This document shows, piece by piece, positions 1 through 11,560 of a stretch of DNA of 64,000 nucleotides. Both the position numbers and the translations under genes were made by a program. Each line of letters starts with the position of its first letter. Within the stretch, counting starts at the first letter, position 1. The stretch covers positions 20,893,640-20,957,639 of the forward strand of contig NC_135781.1 of NCBI RefSeq assembly GCF_028453695.1, written 5' to 3'. This DNA is from Augochlora pura (taxonomy: Eukaryota; Arthropoda; Insecta; Hymenoptera; Halictidae). The notes under the pieces were generated by a model that made no database searches, had not been told where the DNA came from, and saw only the letters and a program-made list of their open reading frames with translations.

Positions 1-2117
1 ACGCTTGTTTGGCTCGGCCTCGTTAAAAGGGACATCGGGAGAAAACAAAGATGATTACTCGTTCCTCCGCGCTCCGTGCCGCGTCGCACCTTGCCTCGCC
101 GTCTCATTACTCGGACAAGCAGCAAAAAAAAAATTGGTAATCACAAACTGCAGTCCGTATCCGGATCAGCAGGATGCCGCGGAACATCTCGTTTCATAAT
201 TCGATCGTATCAATCGTAACGAGACCCACGGCGCCCGTAGACAAGCTCGAAGACGCTCATTAAGCTCGACAAATTTTAATAATCGTTTGTCAGGGGGAGT
301 CCCACGATACTTCGTCTAGAATCGTCGGATAGGGAGAGGGTTTCCACGGAGTGTAAGAAATCGCGGCCGACGACCGGAAGCTCCGATCGTGGACCTCGCG
401 TGACTCGTCCGCGTTCCCTGGGAAAACGGTCGCGATCGCGCGGTGTTCGTCGACGGCGTTCGTCGACGGTGTGCGTGTTGACGTCGCGTATCTCAACCGG
501 TTCCGTCGTAGATTCGCCAACTCGTGCACGAGTTAAATCCGCTACGCTTCCGGCGAGCATCGCGGTTCCGCGAGATATCGTCGGATTTGCCGGTTCCGTA
601 TCTGACGCTTCCGAAGGGCGAACTTCCACTTGGAACTATGTCGCACGGAATTCAAATATTTCCTTCCGTTCAATTCAGATAAAAACCGTGTTTTAAGGTG
701 GGGCAGGGCGTTTTGCCGGTTTCGAGAGATTCGAGCAACCCTTTGTTTACTGGTCGACGGCACCGGGAAGTTTCAAGGGACCGAATTACCGTGATTTAAG
801 GGCTCAGACAACTCCGGTAAACAGTCGCTTAATCCGGCCTTCTAATAATGTAGTGGGACTGATTTATTTATGCGAAGCCAAGTTCGCCAACTCAAGCACA
901 CCTTCGCCGCTGCTTTGGCATCCGCTTCGGCCTTTAATACTGAAAATCATTTGCCCGATCGAACGCGTCCACTCGAGTGCGAATTAAACTCTTTCCCTAC
1001 ACCACTAGGGGACATTAATACTATGTAACGTCGGATTTCTATCGTGTCACTTAGTTAATCGTTTACATTTGCATAACTTCGTCTTTCCGTTGGATTTTTC
1101 AAAAATACAGTACAGACTCCCTTATCTGAACATTTATTTTTGCAATATTGCTATTATTTAGATGATGGCATTTAGATAATAGTGTTATTATTATTTAGAT
1201 ACATTATCGCCCCCTAATAAAGAACTTGATTGACATCTTCATATAATAGATTGTATTGATATTAGATTATTACAAAAGTATACCTTCGGTTAACAAATTC
1301 TCTGCTGTACTTCATTTGATCACTTTTCGTAGCCAAAGTTATGCAACATACCTTTTATCCCAAGGATTTTTTCGTTCAAAAATCGTCTTAACACTTTACC
1401 TACTGGAATCCCTTTAATATTGTTTAAAAGCGCGCGTTTATTGAGATTTCATTTGATTATTGTTACATGAAGCATATGAATAATCCAAACTACGAACTGA
1501 ATGAAAATATTGCTTTAATAATTGTACAATCAGAAATATGAAATGGATTATATCGATTCCCCCGGTAGTTCTAGCGATAACAACAATCCGAGAAGAGGAC
1601 ATTTAGTAACATTAATAGGAACTTTCCTAGAAAATAATTGGATAAATTCCTCGATCCTAACATACATTTTAATAAACATGGGGAGAAATCCAAGTAAATC
1701 GTTACAAAGAAACATGTTTCACGATCGGTAGTTTCAGTGCAAATGCAGTTGTTGTTACTGCAGACACTTCGGCTGAAATAATTCGATGAAAATAAAACAA
1801 TTTGTTCGAAGTATTCCGGAATCGTCGGTAGATAAAGTGTTAATCGTTCAGACGATTGATCGTCGGGGTAAAACTCAAGTGTACATGTGACGAAGCTCCA
1901 GTTTCGCGGTGCGCTCGCGCGGACGTGGCTTGATTTCTCCGTGGAACACATCGCGAGCAGTCGATCGACACGTACACACCGATTCGCCCCCATTCCTCTT
2001 TCACACGACGAGTCAGTAAACGAAGGGTTAAGAGGGAACGGCAAATGGTTCGATTTTTACAGTACCTGGCGTCCGGTCGAAGCTGGGCGATAGTCGATAG
2101 GCAACCGGCAGTTACAG
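1..2117. other. Non-coding, probable intron of the first plus-strand gene
   Basis: I see no supportable exon here. Positions 1-1000 are CpG-rich and 1030-1800 are AT-rich. Short open frames on both strands around 276-760 overlap one another in several frames, which is what stop-poor CpG-rich DNA gives by chance. The stretch most likely belongs to the intron upstream of the exon at about 2118-2260, because that exon needs upstream coding sequence and none is visible here. Confidence 0.5.
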
Positions 2118-2260
2118 TGCCAGATGAATCCTCTCCAACAGAGGCTCACATCGTGGCCACCCTGCCGTACGCCCGTCACGCCTTCTTACCCTCAGCTCCC
2201 AATATCCCCAAATCTGCCACCGCCACTTGGGGCCACCTTAACAAAAACCTCATGTGGAAG
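2118..2260 (+). CDS. Penultimate exon of an unidentified membrane-protein gene (cytoplasmic tail)
   Basis: The frame reads VPDESSPTEAHIVATLPYAR and ends in NLMWK, directly before a GTAACT donor at 2261. The donor is phase 0, and the next exon (3225) begins phase 0 after a pyrimidine-rich acceptor, so the junction reads LMWK-NISFKS. The 5' boundary is uncertain. The frame is open back to a stop at 1931 and the TACAG acceptor at 2113-2117 has a poor pyrimidine tract, so the exon could begin anywhere after about 1934. The segment is Ser/Thr/Pro-rich with no transmembrane helix, consistent with an intracellular tail whose membrane segment lies upstream of the window. Confidence 0.6.
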
Positions 2261-3224
2261 GTAACTAACTCACCGCAGCTAACGCTCGCTCACACGCTCG
2301 CCAGTGTCGTTTTGTCACGATCGAAAACTTTCCTTTTTCTGCTCTACTCTACTATTCTAACTCTGTACTCTCTGCGCTCACCACACGTTTTTTCTGTTTG
2401 TGTTCACTGCATGGTGTGCCGTTTTTTGTTCGTTTACCGTTCGTTTTCACTCGTTCTCGTACTTGACCAGCACCTAGAAACACATCTTGCACACTTAGAG
2501 AAACACCTCGACCGATTCCGATAGAGCCCAACCGCTTCGGGGAAGCATGGAGGTGTGGGGAAAAAGAAACTGTTCCCAAACGAGAATTGTTCGCCCTGTC
2601 TCCCGCGTCTCTCGTTCGTTGCCGCGAACGTCCTCTCGGAAATACGAGAACAATCGCGGTCCTTCCTTCGTTCCGCGACGGTCTCCGATGAAATTCGACG
2701 AAGACGTTCAACGGCCACGGCCTAGAGCCTAGAGCCTACCTGACGCGAACACACGAGAATACAACAAGTGTTTCCTTTGCCACCGACCGCGTAGTTTTGT
2801 GTGTCTTTCGTTTCTGTTTAGTAGAGGGAGAATGAAACCGATCATGCGATGTCGACGACCCGAGCATTTGTACATATCATACAGCACGTACGGAATTTTC
2901 TCACTCACCCCTTCCGTCATGCATGCGAGCTCGTGGATCGCGTGGAACGAGCTCATTTCGAATCGCCCTCGGGGACTCGCTCTGCAAATCGATCGATCGA
3001 TGCTGCGAAGTCGGGTCCTTGCGCTTCCAAACTTTCTCTGGAAGCTGGAATCGCAAGGATCGCCGCCGTATTCCACGTCATCTCGACGCATTCCTCAATC
3101 ACATATACATATATGTACATATTATGTATACATACACATACGTACATGAGTTTTGTTTTTTGTTCGCCATCGAGCCTGTGCAACGCAGACCTCGAGAGCT
3201 TAACGGTCTCTGTCTTTCCCGCAG

Positions 3225-4013
3225 AACATTTCTTTTAAATCATACTCTCGCGACTCCGGACACGGCGGCTCCGAGCAGGAGGACTCGCCGAGAACGCACA
3301 ACACCCTGACGCTGGGTCACTCGGGACGGAACCGCGGCGGGCGAGGCATCAACGAGAACGAGATCAGCGGCACTCGAACCACGGGCGGGGGCAGGAGAGC
3401 GGCGATGCCATACAATCACACGTACACGGAGATCATCGACGGAAGAGCGAACGGTCCGGGTCATCATCAGCTGCACGGCCACCATGGACAGCACGTGCAC
3501 CTGCCACGAGGCCTGGCGAACGAAGACGACCCGGTATACGAGGAGATAGAGCGCGCCGGCGTCGGCGGCGGCGGCGGCGAGATCCAGGTCTCGGACATGT
3601 CCGACGAGGACGGCAGGAGGCAGAGCGACATGAGCAGACAGTCTTCGAGGAGTTATGGCGATCATAGGCCGTTGATCCCGTACTCGCCCGCCACGGACCG
3701 AAACCTGGTGCACTACGGGCAGACGCTGACGGACCGCGGCGGCGGGGGCAACATGCACTACGACCCGTCGGAGTACAACCCGGCGGTGGAGAGGACCTTG
3801 AACACTTGCTGGGAAAAGCTGCGGAAGCAGCAGGCGAGGTACGACCGCGGCGATCTGCCTCGTCTCCCAGCCAGCTACGGGATACCGCCTCAACAGGACC
3901 ACACGAGGACGGTAGCGGTCTTGGACGGTCACACGGTCGTCTGTCACCTGCAGCCGCAGACGGACATGTACACCGGCCGTGGGATGCCGCCGCCTTCCTA
4001 CAGCGAGTGTTAG
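3225..4013 (+). CDS. Terminal coding exon: tyrosine-motif-rich cytoplasmic tail, receptor type not established
   Basis: A good acceptor (tctttcccgcag) precedes 3225. The exon is open for 262 codons in phase 0 and stops at 4011-4013. It begins NISFKSYSRDSGHGGSEQED and ends PPPSYSEC. Visible short motifs are YTEI, DPVYEEIE (phospho-tyrosine-like, acidic flank), a Ser-rich DMSRQSSRSY patch, Gly-rich and His-rich linkers, a possible helix with ERTLNTCWEKLRKQQ, and a terminal PPPSY, the core of a WW-domain ligand. There is no signal peptide, transmembrane helix or folded enzymatic domain. This composition is typical of the intracellular tail of an adhesion or signalling receptor. A latrophilin-type (Cirl) adhesion GPCR tail is one possibility from memory of the motif style, but I cannot confirm it. 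The GC-rich third positions also open a long antisense frame that is not a gene. Confidence 0.8.
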   Translation, partial: NISFKSYSRDSGHGGSEQEDSPRTHNTLTLGHSGRNRGGRGINENEISGTRTTGGGRRAAMPYNHTYTEIIDGRANGPGHHQLHGHHGQHVHLPRGLANEDDPVYEEIERAGVGGGGGEIQVSDMSDEDGRRQSDMSRQSSRSYGDHRPLIPYSPATDRNLVHYGQTLTDRGGGGNMHYDPSEYNPAVERTLNTCWEKLRKQQARYDRGDLPRLPASYGIPPQQDHTRTVAVLDGHTVVCHLQPQTDMYTGRGMPPPSYSEC

Positions 4014-5342
4014 AATACCACTGTGGCAGGATTCTGTCGTCCTCTCGGTCTTCCTGCGCCAGGACGAAGGATAAGATGCTCTCCGCCGTCCAGACACCCG
4101 TTCTCGGTGCCTGGACGCTACGTCGACGGATCGAGAAGCCGCGTCCTTCCCACTAGCCAAGGGGCGAGAGCCTCTGATCACGACGACGGTGGTTCGTTCC
4201 TGAAGAAGCCCACGATTTCCGGAGCAACCGGTGTGTCTCAGGCCGCATCCCCGACACAGGGACAACGTTTTTAGCTCAAACGTAAACGACGGCTGACCGC
4301 GTCGCGACCACGCCGCCGTTTCTAGCCATAACACGAGCCCGGCCCGTCTCAGATTGGCCTCCCCTACATTTTGTTTCCGTTTATGTTATAATCGCGTGGC
4401 CGCCGGCGCGGAGGGCCGACCGCGATAAGCGTGGCCCGCTGGCAATCGAATTCGAGACCGATAGAACTCGCGACGGACCTCTGCCTAGGCTAAGTCATCG
4501 TTGTACCGTCGAAGCGTGTGTTCGGGATTGGTTTCACAGTGACGAGTGTCGTGCGGAGAACGATAAAACGTGACGAATCCTCTTTGGTTACATCGGGACT
4601 GGCTTCGAGGGAGCCCGGCTCTCTGCGAGCAGCGAAGCGCGAAGCAAGCCGCTTCCTTCCATAGATTTCGCCCTCGAAGCTCGTCCTCGTCGCGGTCGGG
4701 GACCGTTACACGACGAGATCGTCGATGCTGGCCCGCTTCGTTAACGAGAAGGCGCGTCGCGGTTCTCTTTCGATCGAGCAGGAGATCGAGATCGGCAAAA
4801 TCTGGCGCGTCGTCGTCGACGATTGATGATTGACGCCTCAATGGACGCGCGAGTAAGTCGTTTCCTCGTTAACGCTACCGGCGCGTATTCGATCGCGATC
4901 CTCCGGAACAGGTGGATCGGTGACGACTCGATAAAGGGACTAGGCTTTTGTCTACTTTCGAGTGTCTCGCAACGTTAGTGACATATCGTGGATTGCTGTC
5001 CCCGAGACGTAGAGAAAGGAATCGTGTAATTACTTAACCGCAATATCGCATTATATTAGTGATCGCATCGTAGATAGTTACTCCTGACGCGTCGATCGTT
5101 CGCGGCGCCGGCGACACTCTCGCACGGTGGCCATCGAAGATCGCGGGATCAATCCTCAAGTTCCGTGGAAGAGAGGTGTCGCGAGTCTCGACCAGCGAAA
5201 CAAGGAGAGACGAGGAACTCTCTCGCGGAGAATGAAAATTGAAAACGCAGGGCTAAGGTACCTTTATCGATCGTCTCAGCCAGCTCCTAATTGTACATTG
5301 CTTTGGAACGTTACGTTTTAGTCCCAGAATGTTATTTTTATA

Positions 5343-5348
5343 AATAAA
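5343..5348 (+). terminator. Candidate polyadenylation signal AATAAA
   Basis: This is the first canonical hexamer downstream of the stop at 4013 on the same strand. An AT dinucleotide run follows rather than a clear GU-rich element, so use of this site is uncertain. Confidence 0.35.
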
Positions 5349-5353
5349 AAATT

Positions 5354-5371
5354 ATATATATATATATATAA
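5354..5371. repeat. (TA)n microsatellite
   Basis: This is an uninterrupted TA dinucleotide run, followed by imperfect TATG/TATA repeats to about 5420. Confidence 0.9.
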
Positions 5372-5400
5372 ATGTATATGTATGTATACAGTAACGATAC

Positions 5401-8400
5401 TATATGTATGTGTATATATTATACGTTTATCACTCAAAGAGAAGAGAGAACACGAGCGAGAAACAATTGCGCGAGGCAGCCGTAAATGTATGAATATACA
5501 CACGTACGTATACTATACATAGTGATACAAAGCGATTTTCCGAGCGACGTGGAAAAAGCGAAAAAACTTAGTCACTGTTTTTTACTATTTTTTAAAAAAC
5601 AAAAAGGTATATGTCGTAATACCGCGTAATCTAATGTGTAACTAAGGGAACCCGCGCGCTATTTATTTTTTATCATCCGTGAGTGTTATCTAATGTATAA
5701 TTAGCGATCGTGAATCGAAGACCGGCGATCGAGGGGCTACGAGATCCCACCGCCGTGGACCGATCGGATCGTCGCTACTCGATCGCCGCGTCCGGGTGAC
5801 GACGTTCTATGCTTGCAAGAAGATCTTTCGTCGACGAATGGAAGAGGCGTACTCGGCGGACGAATATCGAGCGATCGAAAAGGGACCGGCCGCGCAGCTC
5901 GGTATTCCTCCCAGACCGATGCGGCTCGATAAACACATCGTTCAGTTAACTAGCTACGAGCATGGACACTGCGTTTTCTAGCCGCGTTCAACGTTTATTT
6001 CGCCGAATTAACCGGCTCCGCAAAACAAACAAACCTGCCAAATTCATTTTAGACGAGCGCTCTCTCGCGAGGCGAAGTTCCGACGACGAGCGAGTCGGCG
6101 CAGGGACGCTTCAATAGCGATCGTGAACGACGATCGGGACACGGAACTCCCGATCGTGTCATTTTGCGTAAACTATAAAGAATATTGTCAGCCGATTCTA
6201 CAGGAAACGAAGACTTCGAGCAGTTGTAAACGGACGCAAACAGAAGCTAAATTGTAAACCGGAGAAACGCGTTGTTTGTAGCGTATCCGATTTAACATTT
6301 CCGAAGCGTCGCTGTGCCCTCGTCCGCGACGCGACGTTCTTAATTTATTCCCCTGCTCAGCCGGACCGGCCGTGATCTTTCTCTCCGGCAGATCGTACGT
6401 TAAGACGACTAACTCTATAGGCGAATTATAAAAACTAGGGATAATCAGCGTTAAGGGTAACAGCTATAGTAAGCGTACGAGCGTTTTCGCCGATCGTTGG
6501 GCGCGGAACACGATTTGCTCATTCTGGCGTAGCAAGAAAACGAAGACCTGTTCGCGGTGTCCTGGATTATCGCGGAGCCGTTCGCACAAGCGTTCAGCGG
6601 GTAGAACGAGCGACCGAGAGCCGTGTCCGTTCACGGTGGAGCGAGCGTATGTATCAGTTTCGAGCCACGTAAATTCTTGCCGTCTTGTTTCGCATCCGTA
6701 GATCGAGCCACCGTAATTTCTCACCGGATCGTCACGTGCCGTCACCGTGGGTAGCCGGATCGCGCAAAAGCTTACTACTCGGACAACTTATTCGTACTAC
6801 TTCCTTCCTTCCACTTGTACATTCCTTTGTTGCCATTCAAAGTCATTCACGGTGTGTGTACGTTTCAGTCAATTAATGCAGCTCGTGGGAGCGTGGGACG
6901 TCGGATGGTGCTCGAGTCGTCGGGAAACGAACGAATCCACTCAAGATATCCTCGAGATGCGTTGCGGTGCGTGACGACGTTCCGTTTTTAACTTTTTAAG
7001 GTTTCGATTATTCGACGCGCGAGTCGGTGATCAATGATCACTGGCCGCAAGTTCCAGCGACCGTTCGGCAGCGTTTAAAGTCGCGACGACGACGACGACG
7101 ACGACGACGACAACGACGACGACCGCAAAGACAAAGATGTCCGCGAGCCAGCCAGTCGTAGGATTTTTGTACGAGCGAAAGATCTTGCCCGCGAAACGAC
7201 TACTGCCAGGTATATAATCGTAAATGCAGCCACATTCCATCCGTTCGACTTATCGTAATCGATAGAGACAGGGAGATAAAACGTACGAGCCAGGTAGACG
7301 GAAGCAATACTCGCAGCTCACTGTGCCTGGTGAACAGAGGCGTCCGATTTACGATTTGCATATCCAATTCTTTTCGTTACTTCGCATCCTTTCCCTCTGC
7401 ACCGATAACGGCGTAACCGGCGGGCCATCGATGATAAAGAGAAAACAGACATACACATAGTGCGAGGGGGTGTGCAACTCGTTCGTCTTTCGATGTGGAA
7501 AAGAAAGGTGCTGAAGCTTTCCTTTCGAATTGCGTTTCGAGCTTATCGTATACACCTGGCAAAAAGGGTTCGATCACTTAAGACAAGTACGAAAATTTGT
7601 TAATTAATGATAGAAGTAAATGTAACGACAACATTCATTATATATACAGGAACTATTAATATAAAACTAAATGTCTCTTTTCTTGTAAGATACGAAATCG
7701 GAAGATTTTACACTTATTTAAGGAAAACTTTCATCTTCAAGTTTTGAGGAAACCATTTTTTGACAATCCCTACTTTTTTTGACATGCTACTTCGATTTTG
7801 TTCTTTTTAAAGGCCAAACCTGCCTCGGTTTATGTCCAGAAGAGCGAATATTTTATATTAAATAAAAATGATTGGAAATTGTGAAAATTAGAAATAAAAT
7901 TTATTATTTATATAGTTTACATGGAAAAGTCACGAAAAGTCATGATTAAAGATCGACAAAGTTCATTACGAATTCAAATGTACCGTCAATTATCCCCAGC
8001 AATCAAAGGCAGTTAACTTCTGTATCACATTAATCCAATACAATAACGAATGTTTAAGGAATTCCTTTAATATTTCCATATTTGAGATTTTAATCAAATA
8101 TTTTCTGCCAGGGGTAGTATTCGAGTCCAGCGTTCATTGTCTGATTTAATGATAACCGTAGATGCTTTGTACCTCGTGTCCTACCGTAGGTTTCTTTTCG
8201 AGGTATCTGAAATGACGAGAGTACACTCCCCTTTATTTATAAACATGGAAACAATACATTTAGAACGAGCAAGTAGCACTCCCCCGTGGCATCGCGTTTC
8301 TTGAAGATTTGTTGCGTGAGAAAGTAAAAAGAGAGATAGCGTTTATCGTCGGGAAATCTCGAAGCAAGGTGTATATAATGTAAATAGGGCTTTGTACATG

Positions 8401-8440
8401 TTCAACACTTGTAATGTAAATGGAAAAGTGTATGAAAAAC
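5401..8440. other. No firm gene; CpG-rich 3' flank passing into AT-rich DNA
   Basis: Positions 5700-7340 are CpG-rich, with scattered frames of 60-90 codons. The best looking is 5796-5981 on the plus strand, which ends SYEHGHCVF, but it has no clear splice acceptor. From 7560 to 8230 the sequence is AT-rich with nothing recognisable. The CpG-rich half could be extended 3' UTR of the upstream gene. Confidence 0.4.
7084..7123. repeat. (GAC)n trinucleotide repeat
   Basis: About thirteen GAC units run with one AAC interruption. Read on the plus strand in one frame it is a poly-aspartate run, but a stop just upstream (about 7075) and the lack of a clear exon structure argue against coding. Confidence 0.9.
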
Positions 8441-8492
8441 GAGAAAGAGAGAGAGAGAGAGAGAGAGACAGAACGCGCGCGCGAGAGAGAGA
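8441..8492. repeat. (GA)n microsatellite with a GC-rich interruption
   Basis: GA dinucleotides run from 8446 to 8467, are interrupted by a CGCGCGCG stretch, and resume to 8492. This belongs to a purine-rich plus-strand tract that continues to about 9010. Confidence 0.9.
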
Positions 8493-9128
8493 TAGAATGA
8501 AAGTATGCTGAGAATGTAGAGTGCATGCGACCGAAACGGGAAACCGAGAGAAACGAGAGGATTGATGTGAACACAGAAGAAAATACGCTAGATAAGACAA
8601 GTTACTAGTAAGTAGTGAATATTACAGTGACTATTATCGTGATGGCGGATGCGTGAGGCGGTTAACTTAAGTCCCCCAAACTGCGTAATTAGTTAATGTG
8701 TAAATAAATTAAGCGAGGAAGTAAAACATTAAATGAAAGCCCAAGTAATCATTGGATATTTATAATGAGTCTCCACCGAAAGTGAAAACGGGAACGAATG
8801 CGAGAACGAAGAAACCAAGGAAAGAGTAAACAGATTCGACGAGAGAGAAAGGAGGGGAAGCGAACAGGACACGTGGACTCCGTGCGGTTAGGTTACTGTT
8901 GCGAGAGAGAAACGGCACAAGGGAAACGAAGAATCCAGACCGACAAAAGGAAGAAAAAAACATGCGAGATAGTAGGAGAAAAGACAAACGACCAGAAAGG
9001 GAACTTTTAAGATTGTGCAACAATTAATCAGATGGACAGATATACAGTGCATGTTTTATCCTTAGCTGTTTTATAAATATTAAATCTATCCTCCCTCCAT
9101 CCATCACACCCTCTCTTCCTTTCTCCCC

Positions 9129-9133
<5 letters not shown>

Positions 9134-9178
<45 letters not shown>
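9134..9178. repeat. (CT)n microsatellite
   Basis: This is a pure CT dinucleotide run. It is followed directly by an imperfect CA/TA run, giving a compound repeat. Confidence 0.95.
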
Positions 9179-9181
<3 letters not shown>

Positions 9182-9222
9182 CACATACACGTGCGCACAC
9201 ACACACATACACACATATACCT
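9179..9222. repeat. Imperfect (CA)n repeat
   Basis: CA dinucleotides with TA and CG interruptions form the second half of the compound microsatellite that starts at 9134. Confidence 0.85.
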
Positions 9223-10040
9223 TTTTCTCCTGTCTCCTTTTTCACACGACAAATCGGGCGCGAACCCTCATCTAGTACACAACCGTGTATCGTTCAATTT
9301 TCAAGATGCGTTCCTTTCAATCGTGCGTACTATCTCTTCGTTACCTTTCGTCGCCTGTGTGCAACCAACGATTAATGGCCCGAGATTGTACTTTGCGTCT
9401 AACATTTCGTTTTGAATAAGATAACGGATCAGATAAAGGAAGAAGACACGCGTGCACACGTCACCAGCGTCCCCCGTCTCTCAAATCCCGTCCCCATCTT
9501 CCAAGAAACCACCCCCTTTCGGCTCCTCATCAACCTGTTGAAAGTATCGGGATACTTTTCTTTGTTCCGAACCGTTTCGCTCGAAACAGACGAGCAATCG
9601 ATTGCGTATAACCGCAGAATTCCGAGGAAAACGACGCGCGATTCAACCGAGCAGCAAATTCGCGACGATTCTGTGATCTTACCGGTTATGTTATCTCTTT
9701 GTAAGTGATATATTCGAAGGTAACCGAACACGCTTTTCTGTGGAATCCATCGCCTGCCCGCGCACGCTGATAACAGACATGGGAAGGACACTCCGAAGAG
9801 TAAACCGAAGAAGTCGACGAGGGCGAATGAAGATTTGAAAACAAAGATGAACAAGAAGAATGTAAAATCTAGGTATCTCCGATCTACTAAGAACCTCCGT
9901 TTCTTCATTTTTGTATGCTTCTTTAAGACTGTCTGATACAGGAAAAAAGGATAAATAAATGTGTACCAATCTCTGAATAAAACACGAGTTATTCTACTAC
10001 CCCTGGCAGAAAATATTCGATCGAAACCGTGACTCCGACT

Positions 10041-11240
10041 GTTCAATAAATTGTTTAGATATGTACTGAATATGATATAAAACGAAATATTATGATAAGA
10101 AGCGAATTACTGAAAAAGTAAGGAAATGTAGTAAAAATATTATCAAAATTACTTAAATAATGACAAAATTCTACAATATTTTTCGTCTAGAACTTTTAAA
10201 GACTGATTTTATGATTTGTTTCTTTTTTTTCAAGATACATACGATGAAAGACTAGTTTGCGAAAGAATTTATTTCAACTAGTAAAAATAATAAACTTGTA
10301 GGTGCTTGAAGTAAAGATTTATACTTCCTATACGCAAAATATGTATTTTATTTCGATTCACACCATAGCCACATTTGTGTCAATCAAAAAGATACTTCAG
10401 TTCTCCGTCTTGTATTTTCAAAAAACACTTGTTGCAGAAAGTTCATACAATTTTCAATACATGTTTAAGCTCAGAAAATGCATTGTATACTCAAAACGAT
10501 AGTCAACTAAGTCTGAAAGATGACACTCTAGGCGAAAATAATGCCTAATAGTATGTCAAAGATATTTTCACAATACTTGTAAATGATTCAACTCCTTCCT
10601 AAACAAACGTAAATTATTTTAGCCTGCATTTCACGAAAGAACGAACAATTCTTAAAGATATTTTCTACATAAAATATATGGTTATTACATAGGTAGATGG
10701 TTGTTTTGTTTGATCGAATATTTTTCGTCAGGAACGTACTGTCCCAGGAAGTAAAGGAAATTTTAAGCGTCCAAAATTAAATTCTTCTCGAAATGAAAAA
10801 AAATTTTGAAATCCTGTTTCTGCATCTTCATATGTACAAAAGAATATAGTGGTATAAAACTGCTTCGATGTAAAATAAAATTCATTAAAAGATCTTATTC
10901 TACAGTCCCGAATTCCATTAAACGATTGATTATGTCTACATGATTGCTCCTGCACGTGCATCTAATATCGTCATATTGAACAACATTTTTACATGTACAT
11001 TGATTAAGTTTTCTGCTGTTTTTCTGACCCAGTTCGTCAATAATCCATGCATCAACAGCGGCTAAATGATTTATTATAGCTTAATAGAGAGAAATAGGTC
11101 TTGAGAAATCTCTTGTATTCAGAGGATCTTTATACTATACCACCGCTTACTTATCAATTTGATTGATTCCGTAAAATGCAAGATAAAGGAAATGTATTTA
11201 ATTGAACTACGTTGAATTGAATTAAAATGATTAATAATGA
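10041..11240. other. AT-rich intergenic DNA, nothing recognised
   Basis: No splice-bounded open frame, repeat or RNA gene could be supported. Short frames are AT-rich and have low-complexity translations. Confidence 0.5.
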
Positions 11241-11241
11241 T

Positions 11242-11560
11242 ATACAGGGTGTATACAAATTATTGTAACTAACTATTGTAGAAATGAGGGGTTCCTGAGG
11301 ATATTTGGAGAAATATTTTCCTTAGCTAAAATGCGATCCGCAGCTTTGTTTACGAATTATTAAAGAAAAGCAGTAGGATATAAAACGCGGACGCGCGAAT
11401 TTTCAACGTGCTGCTACGTGGTCGAAAGAGGGAGCTGCATCTCCTTCGCTCCAGGACGCGACGGAAAGAGGGGGCTACGCTCAAACCCTGTGTTGCGTAC
11501 AAAATAATGAACAAGAAGAGAACTTTCTGAATATTTTATTCATTTGAGAAATCAGGATGT
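11242..11560. repeat. Interspersed repeat, copy A
   Basis: It begins near the motif tatacagggtgtatac and contains a run with gttcctgagg, atccgcagctttgtttacga and caaaataatgaacaag. The same ordered blocks recur, diverged and without the GC-rich middle, at 15610-15790. Shared order and spacing in both flanks show common descent. The type of element is not clear, and no transposase frame is attached. Confidence 0.65.

Larger units (their letters stand above)
4014..5400 (+). other. Probable 3' UTR of the tail gene
   Basis: The sequence after the stop is CpG-rich and has no continuing frame. The first AATAAA hexamer is at 5343-5348, followed at once by a (TA)n tract. Further AATAAA copies lie at 7861-7866 and 9976-9981, so the message may end much further downstream, as neuronal insect transcripts often do. 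Assignment as UTR is inferred from position only. Confidence 0.5.
8493..10040. other. Purine-rich then pyrimidine-rich tract, no gene
   Basis: The plus strand is markedly A/G-rich at 8780-9010 and around 9780-9870. The pyrimidine-rich complement contains few stop triplets and so shows long antisense frames, up to 205 codons at 9429-10046. None has a recognisable domain or codon pattern. This could be distal 3' UTR of the upstream gene or simply low-complexity intergenic DNA. Confidence 0.4.

Noticed and set aside
276..763. Overlapping frames of 73-117 codons near the left edge
   Set aside because: Three or more overlapping frames on both strands in CpG-rich DNA; none has splice sites or a recognisable product.
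3240..4334. 364-codon antisense open frame
   Set aside because: It lies opposite a real GC-rich coding exon; G/C at third positions removes antisense stops. The translation is Arg/Val-rich with no domain.
5796..5981. Plus-strand 61-codon frame ending SYEHGHCVF
   Set aside because: Looks coding-like but lies after the stop of the upstream gene, starts at a non-ATG codon and has no convincing acceptor. Left as UTR pending transcript data.
7076..7210. Poly-Asp frame through the GAC repeat ending at a GTATAT site
   Set aside because: A stop lies just upstream of the repeat and the donor is poor; the acidic run is explained by the microsatellite.
9429..10046. 205-codon minus-strand open frame
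   Set aside because: The minus strand is pyrimidine-rich here, so stop triplets are rare. It starts at a TTG, has no domain, and its composition is Phe/Leu/Ser-driven.
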